A stretch of 64,000 nt of DNA, taken from assembly GCF_002269255.1 (NCBI RefSeq), contig NZ_CP022823.1:1178001-1242000 (forward strand), read 5' to 3'. The DNA comes from Klebsiella quasivariicola (GTDB taxonomy: Bacteria > Pseudomonadota > Gammaproteobacteria > Enterobacterales > Enterobacteriaceae). Both the position numbers and the translations under genes were made by a program. The notes beneath the pieces were generated by a model. That model saw nothing but the letters and a program-made list of their open reading frames with translations. It did not search any database and was not told where the DNA came from. Below are positions 50,865 through 59,776 of this stretch, piece after piece (the stretch's first letter is position 1; the number at the start of each line of letters is the position of its first letter).

Positions 50865-51461
50865 ATGAACGCCCTGGAAACCCTGAATCAATCTGTTTTT
50901 CTCGCCCTGAATGCGCAGCCTGGCGCCGCGGAAGGCTTACTGTCGCTGGCCCGTTTTTGCGCCACTGGCATCGTGTTTATGATGCCGGCGATCGCGCTCG
51001 GCCTGTGGTTCCTCGGTGGCCGTGAGGGGCATCGCCAGGCGCTGTTTATGACCCTGGCCGTGGTGATTTCCCTCGGGCTGGGGATGGTGTGCGGAACGCT
51101 CTGGTTCCATCCGCGGCCGTTTATGATCCCCCTCGGCCATACCTGGATAAGCCATCCGGCGGATAACAGCTTCCCCAGCGATCACGGGACGGTGATGTTC
51201 AGCGCCGCGTTTGCGCTGCTGTCGCTGCGCCTGCGGGTGCCTGGCCTGCTGATGCTGCTGGCCGCGCTGCCGGTGGCCTGGTCGCGCATCTATCTTGGGG
51301 TACATTTTCCGCTCGATATGGTGGGGGCGGCCCTGGTCGCCGTCGGTGGGGTCATCGTGGCAAAACGGATCTGGCAGGTGGCCGGCTCACGTCTGGTGCT
51401 GCTGTGCGAGGCCGTCAGCCGGCGCATGTTCTCCTGGCTGCCGGCGCGCTTTACGCCGTAG
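50865..51461 (+). CDS. PAP2-family undecaprenyl-pyrophosphate phosphatase (YbjG/BcrC type)
   Basis: A 198-residue membrane phosphatase with six or so hydrophobic segments and the three PAP2 motifs: RPFMIPLGHTW (C1-like), SFPSDHGTVMF (C2) and SRIYLGVHFPLDMVGA (C3). Members of this group recycle the undecaprenyl carrier lipid at the outer face of the inner membrane and can raise bacitracin resistance. The gene ends two bases from the convergent regulator gene. Weak AGATGACGACTGAGAG precedes the ATG. Confidence 0.9.
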   Translation: MNALETLNQSVFLALNAQPGAAEGLLSLARFCATGIVFMMPAIALGLWFLGGREGHRQALFMTLAVVISLGLGMVCGTLWFHPRPFMIPLGHTWISHPADNSFPSDHGTVMFSAAFALLSLRLRVPGLLMLLAALPVAWSRIYLGVHFPLDMVGAALVAVGGVIVAKRIWQVAGSRLVLLCEAVSRRMFSWLPARFTP

Positions 51462-51463
51462 CC

Positions 51464-53251
51464 TCAGCGACGGGGCCGTCCGGCCCGGGCGGCGCGGCGG
51501 TACAGCGTGCTGCGGGCGATGCCCAGCATCTGTGCCGCCCGGCTGACGTTGCCGTTGACGCTGGCCAGGGTATCGACAATCAACTGCTCGTCATGGGCCT
51601 GCAATCCCCCGCGCGGCAGCGGCGCAGGCGCGGTGCGATACGCTTCCGGCAGGGCATCGGGCGTTAATGTGTCGCCCTCATCGGCGAGGGCCAGCATCAC
51701 CTTCAGGACGCTCTGCAGCTGGCGCACGTTTCCCGGCCACGGCAACTGGCTGAGGTGAGTCAGCAGCGCGTTTGAAAGCGTCACCCGGCGCGAAGCGCCG
51801 CCCAGGTCACGCCACAGCGTGGCGATAAAGGTTTCCAGCGCTGGCCACTCGCGTAGCGGAGGCAGCGCCAGGGCATACTCCCGCAGGCGCCACAGCAAAT
51901 CTTCGCGGAATTCGCCGGCGCTGACCCGCTGGGGCAAACTGCGGTGGGTGGCGCAGATCACCGCGAAGTTCACCGGCACGCTGCGGCTGGCGCCCAGCGG
52001 AGCGACCTCTTTCTCCTGCAGTACCCGCAGGAGGCGGGTCTGCAGCGCCAGCGGCATATCGCCGATCTCATCCAGAAACAGCACCCCGCCCTCGGCCTCG
52101 CGAATTTTACCGATATAGCCGTTTTTGCTGGCGCCGGTAAATGCCCCCGGCTGGTAGCCGAAGAGCTCGGATTCGATCAGCGATTCCGGGATGGCCGCGC
52201 AGTTAATGGCGACAAATTTACCGCTGCGCCAGCGGCTGTGCTGGTGCAGCGTGCGGCTGACATACTCTTTGCCGCTGCCGGTTTCCCCCTCAATGCATAG
52301 CGCAATGCCGGCGTTGAGCAGCCGCAGCAGCTTTTCACCTTCGCTCGGGCTGGTAAAGGGGAGCTGCATGGCCGGCGGGGCGCTTACCGCCACCCGGCGG
52401 CGGGTGGGCTCCCGCAGACGATAGTGATAGCGGCCCTGCGGCATGGTTAGCGGCAGCGGGACGCTGACCGCCGTTTGCGCCAGCGTCGGAAAAAGCGACG
52501 CAAAGGTGAGCTGGCCAAACTGCGCCGCGCTCAGGCCGAACTCGCGCATCGCCAGCCGGTTGCCGGCGGTGAGGACGTTGTCGGAAAAGACCAGCAGCAG
52601 CTCCTCGACGCTGTCGAGCTTGTCCACCTGCCGGTGCAGGCTCATCAGCCACTGCTCAGGATGCAGGCTCTGTTTCACCCACAGATATTCAATCTGCTTT
52701 GCCGCCGCTTTCACCCAGCCGAAGGTGTGATGGTGGGGAAAATCCGCCGGGCCGGAGATATCCAGCACCCCGGCAATACTTCCGTCCGGTCGCTGGAGCG
52801 GCATTGCCGCGCAGTACAGATTCTGATTGCGGGTGAGAAAGTGCTGGCGTCCATCGATCTCGCAGCCGTCGTCAATGACCAGCGCGGTGCCAATGGCGTT
52901 GGTCCCGCGCCCGCTTTCGCTCCACAGATTGCCAGGGGCCAGCGCCACGCGCTGGGCCTTCTGCAACGCCTGGGTATCGCCGACGGTGTGTAGCACCAGG
53001 CCGCCGGGATCGGAGAGGATCACCACCGACTGCAGGTCCGCCACCTGACGCGACAGCGCCTCCACCACCGGCTGCGCCAGCTGCTGCAGGCTGCGGTGGC
53101 TGGCGAGCCGGTCTGCCAGCTCGCCGGCGCCGAGACGGGGAAAATCCTCGGTAGCGGGATCCAGACCATAGCGCCGGCAGCGAGACCACGAGTCGCTCAG
53201 CAAGGGGTTAGTACGTACCTCTGGGGCAAGAAGAACGGGATTAGCTGGCAC
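51464..53251 (-). CDS. AcoR-type sigma-54 activator
   Basis: A 595-residue enhancer-binding protein. A GAF-type sensory region lies at about 75-200 (LWSESGRGTNAIGTALV), followed by a PAS-like linker, the AAA+ domain with Walker A GETGSGKE, the sigma-54 contact loop GAFTGASKNG and Walker B GGVLFLDEIGDMP, and a Fis-type helix-turn-helix at the C terminus (NVSRAAQMLGIARSTLYRR). It resembles AcoR, which senses acetoin or acetaldehyde. It is divergent from an aldehyde dehydrogenase gene that has a good sigma-54 promoter. Confidence 0.92.
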   Translation of the reverse strand: MPANPVLLAPEVRTNPLLSDSWSRCRRYGLDPATEDFPRLGAGELADRLASHRSLQQLAQPVVEALSRQVADLQSVVILSDPGGLVLHTVGDTQALQKAQRVALAPGNLWSESGRGTNAIGTALVIDDGCEIDGRQHFLTRNQNLYCAAMPLQRPDGSIAGVLDISGPADFPHHHTFGWVKAAAKQIEYLWVKQSLHPEQWLMSLHRQVDKLDSVEELLLVFSDNVLTAGNRLAMREFGLSAAQFGQLTFASLFPTLAQTAVSVPLPLTMPQGRYHYRLREPTRRRVAVSAPPAMQLPFTSPSEGEKLLRLLNAGIALCIEGETGSGKEYVSRTLHQHSRWRSGKFVAINCAAIPESLIESELFGYQPGAFTGASKNGYIGKIREAEGGVLFLDEIGDMPLALQTRLLRVLQEKEVAPLGASRSVPVNFAVICATHRSLPQRVSAGEFREDLLWRLREYALALPPLREWPALETFIATLWRDLGGASRRVTLSNALLTHLSQLPWPGNVRQLQSVLKVMLALADEGDTLTPDALPEAYRTAPAPLPRGGLQAHDEQLIVDTLASVNGNVSRAAQMLGIARSTLYRRAARAGRPRR

Positions 53252-53310
53252 AGGGCACCTCAGGGTCGATGTTGCTGTGTTGCGATATTGTAGCCATTTG
53301 GTTTAATTGG

Positions 53311-53327
53311 TGTTGCGATTTGCAACA
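53311..53327. promoter_or_regulatory. Candidate activator binding palindrome
   Basis: TGTTGCGATTTGCAACA: a perfect six-base inverted repeat around five bases, about 110 bp upstream of the sigma-54 promoter. A half copy TGTTGCGATATTG lies at 53278-53290. Likely enhancer for the AcoR-type regulator. Confidence 0.6.
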
Positions 53328-53422
53328 CATAAGTGGAAAACTGCGCGACAGCGTTCGATAGTCTGACAAAAGATTATTTATAACCGTTTGATAATTAATA
53401 TTATTACAAGGAGTCAAAAAAC

Positions 53423-53438
53423 TGGCATAACCCCTGCA
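53423..53438 (+). promoter_or_regulatory. Sigma-54 promoter of the aldehyde dehydrogenase gene
   Basis: TGGCATAACCCCTGCA has GG and GC ten bases apart, the invariant sigma-54 spacing, 77 bp before the start codon. Confidence 0.88.
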
Positions 53439-53514
53439 AAGTGAGAAGCGTTCGGCGGCAAGTTTAAAAAATCAATATGCCGCTGCGTCTCAACCCTACA
53501 GAAGGAGATTTGCG

Positions 53515-55035
53515 ATGCGTTATGCACACCCTGGCCAGCCCGGCGCTCTGGTTTCATTCAAATCCGCTTACGGCAACTTCATTGACGGTAAATTTATCGA
53601 GCCGCTGAGCGGTGAATTCTTTATGAATACCTCCCCGGTTGACGGCAGCAACATTGCGCAGTTTCCCCGGTCGGATGCCAGAGACATCGACTTCGCCCTC
53701 GATGCCGCCCACCGTGCAGCGCCGGCCTGGGGCAAAACTTCAGTGCAGCAGCGCTCCAGGCTGCTGCTGCAGGTCGCCGATCGTATTGAACAACATCTGG
53801 AATATCTGGCGGTGGCGGAGAGTTGGGACAACGGGAAACCGATCCGCGAAACCCTGAATGCCGATCTGCCGCTGGCGGTGGACCATTTTCGCTACTTCGC
53901 CGGCTGCCTGCGCGCCCAGGAGGGCAGCACCGCAGAAATAGATGAAACCACGGTGGCCTACCATTTCCATGAACCGCTGGGGGTGGTCGGACAGATTATC
54001 CCGTGGAACTTCCCGCTGCTGATGGCCGCGTGGAAGCTGGCCCCGGCCCTGGCGGCGGGTAACTGCGTGGTGCTCAAGCCGGCTGAGCAGACGCCGCTGA
54101 GCATTACCCTGCTGCTGGAGCTGATCGGCGATCTGTTCCCGGCCGGGGTGCTTAACGTGGTACAGGGATTCGGCAAAGAGGCGGGCGAGGCGCTGGCCAC
54201 CAGCAAACGTATCGCCAAGCTGGCGTTCACCGGCTCCACGCCGGTCGGGCGGCATATTCTCGCCTGCGCGGCGGAGAATATTATCCCGTGCACTGTCGAG
54301 CTGGGAGGAAAATCGCCCAACATCTACTTTGCCGACGTGATGGACGGAGAAGAGGAGTTTATTGAGAAGGCGGTGGAGGGACTGGTGCTCGGCTTCTTTA
54401 ACCAGGGGGAAGTCTGTACCTGCCCGTCGCGGGCGTTGATCCATGAATCCATCTATGAGCCGTTTATGGCGCGGGTCATGGAGAAGGTGGCGCAGATCCG
54501 CCGCGGTGACCCGCTCGATACCGACACCATGATCGGCGCCCAGGCTTCCCGCCAGCAGTTCGATAAGATCCTCTCCTACATTCAGATTGCCCGGGAAGAG
54601 GGCGGGCAAATTCTGACCGGTGGCGAACGGGCCGTTATCGCGCCGGCGCTGGATAACGGCTTTTATATTCAGCCCACGCTGATTAAAGGTCGCAACGATA
54701 TGCGCTCCTTCCAGGAGGAGATCTTTGGGCCGGTGATCGGGGTGACCACCTTTAAGGACGAGGCGGAAGCGCTGGCCATCGCCAATGAGACCCAGTTTGG
54801 CCTCGGCGCCGGGGTATGGACGCGGGATACCAACCTCGCCTATCGCATGGGCCGCGGTATCAAAGCCGGTCGCGTATGGACCAACTGCTATCATGTTTAC
54901 CCGGCTCATGCCGCGTTCGGCGGCTATAAACAGTCTGGCGTTGGCCGGGAAACACATAAAATGGCGCTGGATGCTTACCAGCAAACCAAAAACCTGCTGG
55001 TGAGCTACGGCACCGCGCCGCTGGGCCTGTTCTAA
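53515..55035 (+). CDS. NAD(P)-dependent aldehyde dehydrogenase (AldB/acetaldehyde dehydrogenase type)
   Basis: A 506-residue aldehyde dehydrogenase. The catalytic Cys is in FFNQGEVCTCPSR, the general-base Glu in VELGGKSPN, and the cofactor site in IIPWNFPLLMAAWKLAPALA. It closely resembles AldB/AcoD, which oxidise acetaldehyde to acetate. An AGAAGGAGATTTGCG site precedes the ATG. The sigma-54 promoter and the divergent AcoR-type activator imply induction by acetoin, ethanol or the aldehyde itself. Cytoplasmic, tetrameric in the family. Confidence 0.93.
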   Translation: MRYAHPGQPGALVSFKSAYGNFIDGKFIEPLSGEFFMNTSPVDGSNIAQFPRSDARDIDFALDAAHRAAPAWGKTSVQQRSRLLLQVADRIEQHLEYLAVAESWDNGKPIRETLNADLPLAVDHFRYFAGCLRAQEGSTAEIDETTVAYHFHEPLGVVGQIIPWNFPLLMAAWKLAPALAAGNCVVLKPAEQTPLSITLLLELIGDLFPAGVLNVVQGFGKEAGEALATSKRIAKLAFTGSTPVGRHILACAAENIIPCTVELGGKSPNIYFADVMDGEEEFIEKAVEGLVLGFFNQGEVCTCPSRALIHESIYEPFMARVMEKVAQIRRGDPLDTDTMIGAQASRQQFDKILSYIQIAREEGGQILTGGERAVIAPALDNGFYIQPTLIKGRNDMRSFQEEIFGPVIGVTTFKDEAEALAIANETQFGLGAGVWTRDTNLAYRMGRGIKAGRVWTNCYHVYPAHAAFGGYKQSGVGRETHKMALDAYQQTKNLLVSYGTAPLGLF

Positions 55036-55068
55036 ATCCAATCCCGCGCTTCTGTTCCATCCTCTGTC

Positions 55069-55098
55069 CGCAATCCATTCGGGTTGCGGATTTTTTTT
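55069..55098 (+). terminator. Aldehyde dehydrogenase gene terminator
   Basis: Stem CCGCAATCC / GGGTTGCGG (one G-T pair) with an ATTC loop, followed by T8; 33 bases after the stop. Confidence 0.92.
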
Positions 55099-55639
55099 AA
55101 CCGTAAAATAACCCTGCCATAATGTTGGTTTTTTCAGCTGAGGGCGTCGATACATTTACATCTCTGATGTAACAGCTTTCACTTGAAAATTAAAAAGCTT
55201 CCACAACAAGAAATTACCCCCTGGCCGATGGGCGCTTTTGCTTCATTTATGTAGAAATGATGAATATTAATACCAGGAAAATTCCTAATTTTCTTGTACC
55301 ACCGTTCGGAAGCACGATAAAACAAGACGCCTTTATTCGCTATTTTCTTTAAATTTGTTAATTAATGTGATTCGTTGTTGGTCGTGCGTGTTTAAATTCG
55401 GTTTGTATAGATATGTAAATTAACATTGAAAAGCTATTTCAAAAATAATTATCAGGCAGGTGGTAGTTCTTAACGTGTCTTTAACATTTTGCTGTATTGC
55501 CTTTTTTAGGGTCCGGTAATATATTTATTTTGCACACCGAAATAACTTTTTTAGCTTCTGTTTTTTACTGATATTCACCTTTTGATCGAATAAAACAGAG
55601 TGAGAGGGCGTGTGCCTAATATCCTGCGGAAGGAACGCA
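55099..55639. other. AT-rich control region of the first fimbrial operon
   Basis: About 540 bp without a gene and strikingly AT-rich compared with its neighbours, for example around 55330-55600. Such regions ahead of fimbrial operons are usually H-NS targets. No invertible element with clear inverted repeats was found by eye, and I could not assign -35/-10 boxes. Confidence 0.6.
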
Positions 55640-55732
55640 ATGAACATTTACAGGGAGGAACTGATGAGCAGCTTCGCGATAGCCATGCGCTATTCCGATG
55701 ACTGTGCGATATATTCGTTAACGATGAGATAA
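55640..55732 (+). CDS. 30-codon ORF immediately upstream of the major pilin gene
   Basis: MNIYREELMSSFAIAMRYSD is its start; it ends at TAA 55730-55732, three bases before the pilin ATG. Two ribosome sites fit: AAGGAACGCA before the ATG at 55640 and GGGAGGAACTG before an in-frame ATG at 55664. No family is recognised. It could be a leader peptide that couples translation to the pilin gene, or chance. Confidence 0.35.
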   Translation: MNIYREELMSSFAIAMRYSDDCAIYSLTMR

Positions 55733-55735
55733 ATA

Positions 55736-56320
55736 ATGAAAACCCAACTTCGTATTATGGCAATTCTCATGGGCGCGCTGGTTTCGGGCGTAACCTTCCA
55801 GGCGACTGCGGCAAACACGATTAATCCAAACTCAGGAACCAGTGCGCAAGGCGCCGGGGGGCAGGTTATCTTCAATGGATCAATCACCGACAGCTCCTGC
55901 AACGTCGACAGCGGTTCAACCGGCCAGACGGTGGATTTGGGCAAATGGGCCAGCACCTATTTTACCAGCACAGGCTCCGAAACCACCAAAACTCCCTTTC
56001 ATATCAAAGTCAAAGATTGCCCGGCCAGCGTGAAGACGGTCGCTGTGCTGTTTGATGGTACGCGCGAACAGACGAATACCTCCCTGTTGGCCATCAACAG
56101 CGGCGGCGCCAGCGGCGTAGCGATTAAGCTGTATGAGCAAGATCAGACGACGGCGGTTAGCCTCGGTAAAACGACCGCCAAACAAGCGGTCACTCCGGGT
56201 TCCAGCGGCAGCACCGGTTCTGCCGACCTCGAGTTTTACGCCGATTATGTCTCTACCGGGGCGACCGTGACGGCAGGTGACGCCAACGGTACGGCTAATT
56301 TCAATATGATTTATAACTAA
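55736..56320 (+). CDS. Major fimbrial subunit (chaperone-usher pilin)
   Basis: A 194-residue secreted pilin with a signal peptide (IMAILMGALVSGVTFQATAA-N, cleavage about 25/26). The mature part is a FimA-type Ig-like fold: GGQVIFNGSITDSSCNVDSG at the N-terminal region with the first Cys, the second Cys in IKVKDCPAS, and the C-terminal beta strand GTANFNMIYN used in donor-strand exchange. First structural gene of a pilin-chaperone-usher-adhesin operon. A 194-bp gap follows before the chaperone. Confidence 0.92.
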   Translation: MKTQLRIMAILMGALVSGVTFQATAANTINPNSGTSAQGAGGQVIFNGSITDSSCNVDSGSTGQTVDLGKWASTYFTSTGSETTKTPFHIKVKDCPASVKTVAVLFDGTREQTNTSLLAINSGGASGVAIKLYEQDQTTAVSLGKTTAKQAVTPGSSGSTGSADLEFYADYVSTGATVTAGDANGTANFNMIYN

Positions 56321-56514
56321 GCATATTGCGCGTTATTCAGAGCCAGTCCATTGCGTCTGGATCCCTAGCAGTCTGTTGAAAAATTAATGGCGAAGCCGTC
56401 GCGATATATATTCGTGACGATATTGTTGTTCCTGCTAATTATCTCAATGGTGACTGGCTCTGTTATTCACAGCTTTATTTTATTGTCTGTTCAACCTTTA
56501 CCTGATGGTTATTA

Positions 56515-57177
56515 ATGATGAAGAAAATAATTGCCGTTGCGGCTTTTCTGCTGTGCTCCACGGCAGCGCAGGCCGGTATTGTCATGGGTGGAACCCGTGT
56601 GATTTATCAGGAAGGGAAGCGTGAAGCCGCTATTTCAGTCACCAATGCCGATACCCATACGCCCTATCTGGTGCAGTCGTGGGTGGAAAATTACGCGGAA
56701 AACGATAAGGCCAAGGTGCCCTTTATTGTCACGCCGCCCTTGTTCCGTCTCGATCCGGAGCAAAATAACGTTCTGCGCATTAACTTTATTGGCGCCTCAC
56801 TGCCCAGCGACCGCGAGTCGGTGTTCTGGCTGAACGTCAAAAGTATCGCCCCAACGCCCCAGGGTGAGGTGAACAAGCTGCAGGTCAATATTAAGTCGAA
56901 ATTCAAAATCTTCTATCGGCCCAACGGCCTGGCGGGCGACCCGGCAAAAGCCTGGCAGCAGCTGAAGTTTACCCAGTCCGGCGGTCATCTGACGGTGGCA
57001 AACCCCACCCCTTATTTTGTCTCATTTTACTCCGTCGCGGTGGGTGGGCAGAGCATCGACGAGCCTGGCATGGTGGCCCCTTTCGGCCAGAAAACGTGGC
57101 CGGTGAGCGGGCACGGCGCCGTCAAATGGCGGGCGATTAACGACTACGGCGGCGTCAGCGACTTCGCCCAGCAGTAA
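56515..57177 (+). CDS. Fimbrial periplasmic chaperone (PapD/FimC family)
   Basis: A 220-residue two-domain chaperone with a signal peptide ending AAQA-GIVMG (about 19). The subunit-binding residues of the family are the Arg in GGTRVIYQEG and the Lys in VNIKSKFKIFYRPNGL; the hydrophobic F1-G1 motif KLQVNIK is present. It caps subunits in the periplasm and hands them to the usher. It lies 36 bases before the usher gene. Confidence 0.94.
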   Translation: MMKKIIAVAAFLLCSTAAQAGIVMGGTRVIYQEGKREAAISVTNADTHTPYLVQSWVENYAENDKAKVPFIVTPPLFRLDPEQNNVLRINFIGASLPSDRESVFWLNVKSIAPTPQGEVNKLQVNIKSKFKIFYRPNGLAGDPAKAWQQLKFTQSGGHLTVANPTPYFVSFYSVAVGGQSIDEPGMVAPFGQKTWPVSGHGAVKWRAINDYGGVSDFAQQ

Positions 57178-57213
57178 TTCCCTTGTGTGATGACATGACC
57201 GGACGGCGCCAGC

Positions 57214-59769
57214 ATGAAAAGAACAACAACAGCGAAGGTGCGGGAGTATGCCGCAATGCCATTGACCGCAGGACGGGCGCTGGCGCTGGCGACGGTGCCG
57301 ACGATGATGTTTTGTCTCAGTCCGCCGAACCGGGCGCTGGCCGACGACTATTTTGACCCGGCGGCGCTGGAGTTTGCCGACCCGCAGCAGCAAACCTCCG
57401 ACCTGCACTATTTCGCCAAACCCGGCGGGCAGCAGCCGGGCACTTACTCTGTCACCGTGGTGGTTAACGATCAGGAGCTGGGTCAGGCCGATATTACGTT
57501 TGTTGACGATGGCGGGAAGCTGCAGCCGGTGCTAACGCCCGCTCAACTGGCGGATTATGGGGTCAACGTCAGCGCCTTTCCCGCCTTTCAAACGCTGCAT
57601 GAAGGAGAGACCTTCACCCGGATCGAGAAGTTTATTCCCGACGCCAGCAGCCGGTTCACCTTTGCTAACCAGCGCCTGACGCTGAGTATTCCCCAGGCGG
57701 CGATGAACGTGCAAAGTCGCGGCTATGTCGATCCCTCGCGCTGGGACGATGGCGTGCCCGCCGCGTTTGTTGATTACTATTTTTCTGGCGCGCAGATCAA
57801 GAGTGCCGATGATGGGGAGAGCAGCCGCTCAAACTATCTCAATTTACGCAGCGGCATGAACCTGGGTGCCTGGCGTCTGCGCAACGTCTCCTCGATGCAG
57901 TACGACCAGCAGCGTCGGCACTGGGATTCACAGAGTACCTGGCTGCAGCGCGACGTCCGCTCGCTGAAGAGTCTGCTGCGGATCGGCGATACCTATACCA
58001 TCGGCGATGTCTTTGACAGCATCCCCTTTCGCGGCGTCCAGCTGATGTCTGACGATGAGATGCTCCCGGACAGCCAGCGCGGTTTTGCCCCCACCATCCG
58101 CGGCGTGGCGCACAGCAATGCCAAAGTGACCGTCTCTCAGCACGGGTATGTGATCTATGAGACCTTCGTGTCGCCGGGGGCGTTTGCCATCAGCGATCTC
58201 TATCCCACCTCGCAGAGCGGCGATCTGGAGGTGAAGGTGACCGAGAGCAATGGCGCGGTGCGCACCTTTACCCAGCCTTTTTCCGCGGTACCGTTCATGC
58301 TGCGTGAAGGGCGCGGCAAATTTAGCCTCAGCGCCGGGCGCTACCATGCCGGATCGGATTCGGTACGCTCCCCGGAATTCCTGCAGGGGACCCTGTTCTA
58401 CGGCCTGTCGGCGGGATTTACCCTCTACGGCGGCACGCAGCTGGCCCAGGACTATCAGTCGTGGGCGCTCGGTCTGGGCCGCGGCTTTGGCGAGTTCGGA
58501 TCGCTGGGAGGGGATGTCACCCAGGCGGTCACTCGTACGCCGTCGGGCAAGCGCTACGCGGGTCATTCACTGCGCGCCCAGTATCAGAAAGATTTCGTCA
58601 GCTCGGGCACCTCGTTCAGCCTTGCCAGCTATCGCTACTCCTCCAGCGGCTACTACGATTTTGCCGAAGCCAGCGCGCTGGAAAGCGAACAGGGACTGGT
58701 GGACAACCGGCGTCGTCGGGAAGAGATCTCAGTGTCACAAAGCCTTGGCGGCCTCGGCAGTCTGGCGATCTCCGCCTGGTCGCAAGAGTACTGGCACCGG
58801 CAGAGTCGGGATGAAACCGTGCACCTCGGGTTCTACAGCGCCTGGAAAGGGATCTCCTGGGGCGTGGGCTATTACTATACCCGCGCCAGCGGACAGGAAA
58901 AAAACGACCGCTCCTGGTCATTCAATATCAACATTCCGCTGGGCGGCCCGCTGTCGGACAGCGCGGTGAGTTACAACACCACCTCGGACAGCAATGGCTA
59001 TACCTCGCAGCAGGTGTCGCTGTATGGCGCGATGCCGACGCGGACAAATCTGTTCTATTCAGTTCAGCAGGGCTACGGCAACCAGGGGCGAGGCAGCAAC
59101 AGCAGCGTCGCGCTGGACTACCACGGCGGCTTCGGCAACGCCCAGCTTGGCTATCGTCATGATGCCGCCAGCAACCAGCTGACCTGGGGAGGCGCCGGCT
59201 CGGTGGTCGCCCATCCGCACGGTATTACCTTTGGCCAGACGGTGGGCGAAAGCTTTGCCATCGTCCGGGCGCCAGGCGCCGCCGGTGTGGCGGTGCAAAA
59301 TGGCAACAATGTCCGCACCGACTGGCGCGGCTATGCCGTGGTGCCGTCCCTGACCGCCTACCGGAAAAACGTGATCACCCTCGACACAGAGTCGATGGCC
59401 GATGACACCGACGTCGACCAGGAAGGGCAGACCGTGATCCCCGGCGGTGGCGCGGTAGTGATGGCCAACTACCGAACCCACATTGGCAACCGGGTGCTGT
59501 TTACCCTGCGCAATGCCCAGGGGCCGTTGCCGTTTGGCGCCAGCGCGCGGCTGGTCGAAGAGGAGGAGAGCGGCAATGCGCCAGGCGGCATGGTAGCCGA
59601 TGGCGGCCAGGTGTATCTCAGCGGTGTGCCGCAGAAGGGAACCCTGGCGGTGAGCTGGGTCGTAAACAACCAGTCGCAGAGCTGCACGCTGCATTTTCAA
59701 CTTCCGGATAACCCACAACAGAGTCTGAATACGGTGAAAACCGTCTCCGGGCTGTGCCAGACACGCTGA
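57214..59769 (+). CDS. Fimbrial outer-membrane usher
   Basis: An 851-residue usher. After a signal peptide (ends about AL-ADDYFDPAAL) comes the N-terminal periplasmic domain, the 24-strand barrel with plug (QRGFAPTIRGVAHSNAKVTV, a family signature near residue 290) and the C-terminal domains with a conserved Cys pair in QSCTLHFQLP ... GLCQTR. It assembles pili of the first cluster. The N terminus is long; a start at the internal ATG (57256) is also possible, since the ribosome site before 57214 is weak. The next gene starts seven bases after the stop. Confidence 0.94.
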   Translation: MKRTTTAKVREYAAMPLTAGRALALATVPTMMFCLSPPNRALADDYFDPAALEFADPQQQTSDLHYFAKPGGQQPGTYSVTVVVNDQELGQADITFVDDGGKLQPVLTPAQLADYGVNVSAFPAFQTLHEGETFTRIEKFIPDASSRFTFANQRLTLSIPQAAMNVQSRGYVDPSRWDDGVPAAFVDYYFSGAQIKSADDGESSRSNYLNLRSGMNLGAWRLRNVSSMQYDQQRRHWDSQSTWLQRDVRSLKSLLRIGDTYTIGDVFDSIPFRGVQLMSDDEMLPDSQRGFAPTIRGVAHSNAKVTVSQHGYVIYETFVSPGAFAISDLYPTSQSGDLEVKVTESNGAVRTFTQPFSAVPFMLREGRGKFSLSAGRYHAGSDSVRSPEFLQGTLFYGLSAGFTLYGGTQLAQDYQSWALGLGRGFGEFGSLGGDVTQAVTRTPSGKRYAGHSLRAQYQKDFVSSGTSFSLASYRYSSSGYYDFAEASALESEQGLVDNRRRREEISVSQSLGGLGSLAISAWSQEYWHRQSRDETVHLGFYSAWKGISWGVGYYYTRASGQEKNDRSWSFNINIPLGGPLSDSAVSYNTTSDSNGYTSQQVSLYGAMPTRTNLFYSVQQGYGNQGRGSNSSVALDYHGGFGNAQLGYRHDAASNQLTWGGAGSVVAHPHGITFGQTVGESFAIVRAPGAAGVAVQNGNNVRTDWRGYAVVPSLTAYRKNVITLDTESMADDTDVDQEGQTVIPGGGAVVMANYRTHIGNRVLFTLRNAQGPLPFGASARLVEEEESGNAPGGMVADGGQVYLSGVPQKGTLAVSWVVNNQSQSCTLHFQLPDNPQQSLNTVKTVSGLCQTR

Positions 59770-59776
59770 GGCAGCT

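Noticed and set aside
55099..55735. Possible fimS-like invertible switch ahead of the pilin gene
   Set aside because: No inverted repeat pair was found by eye and no FimB/FimE-type recombinase gene is in the window.
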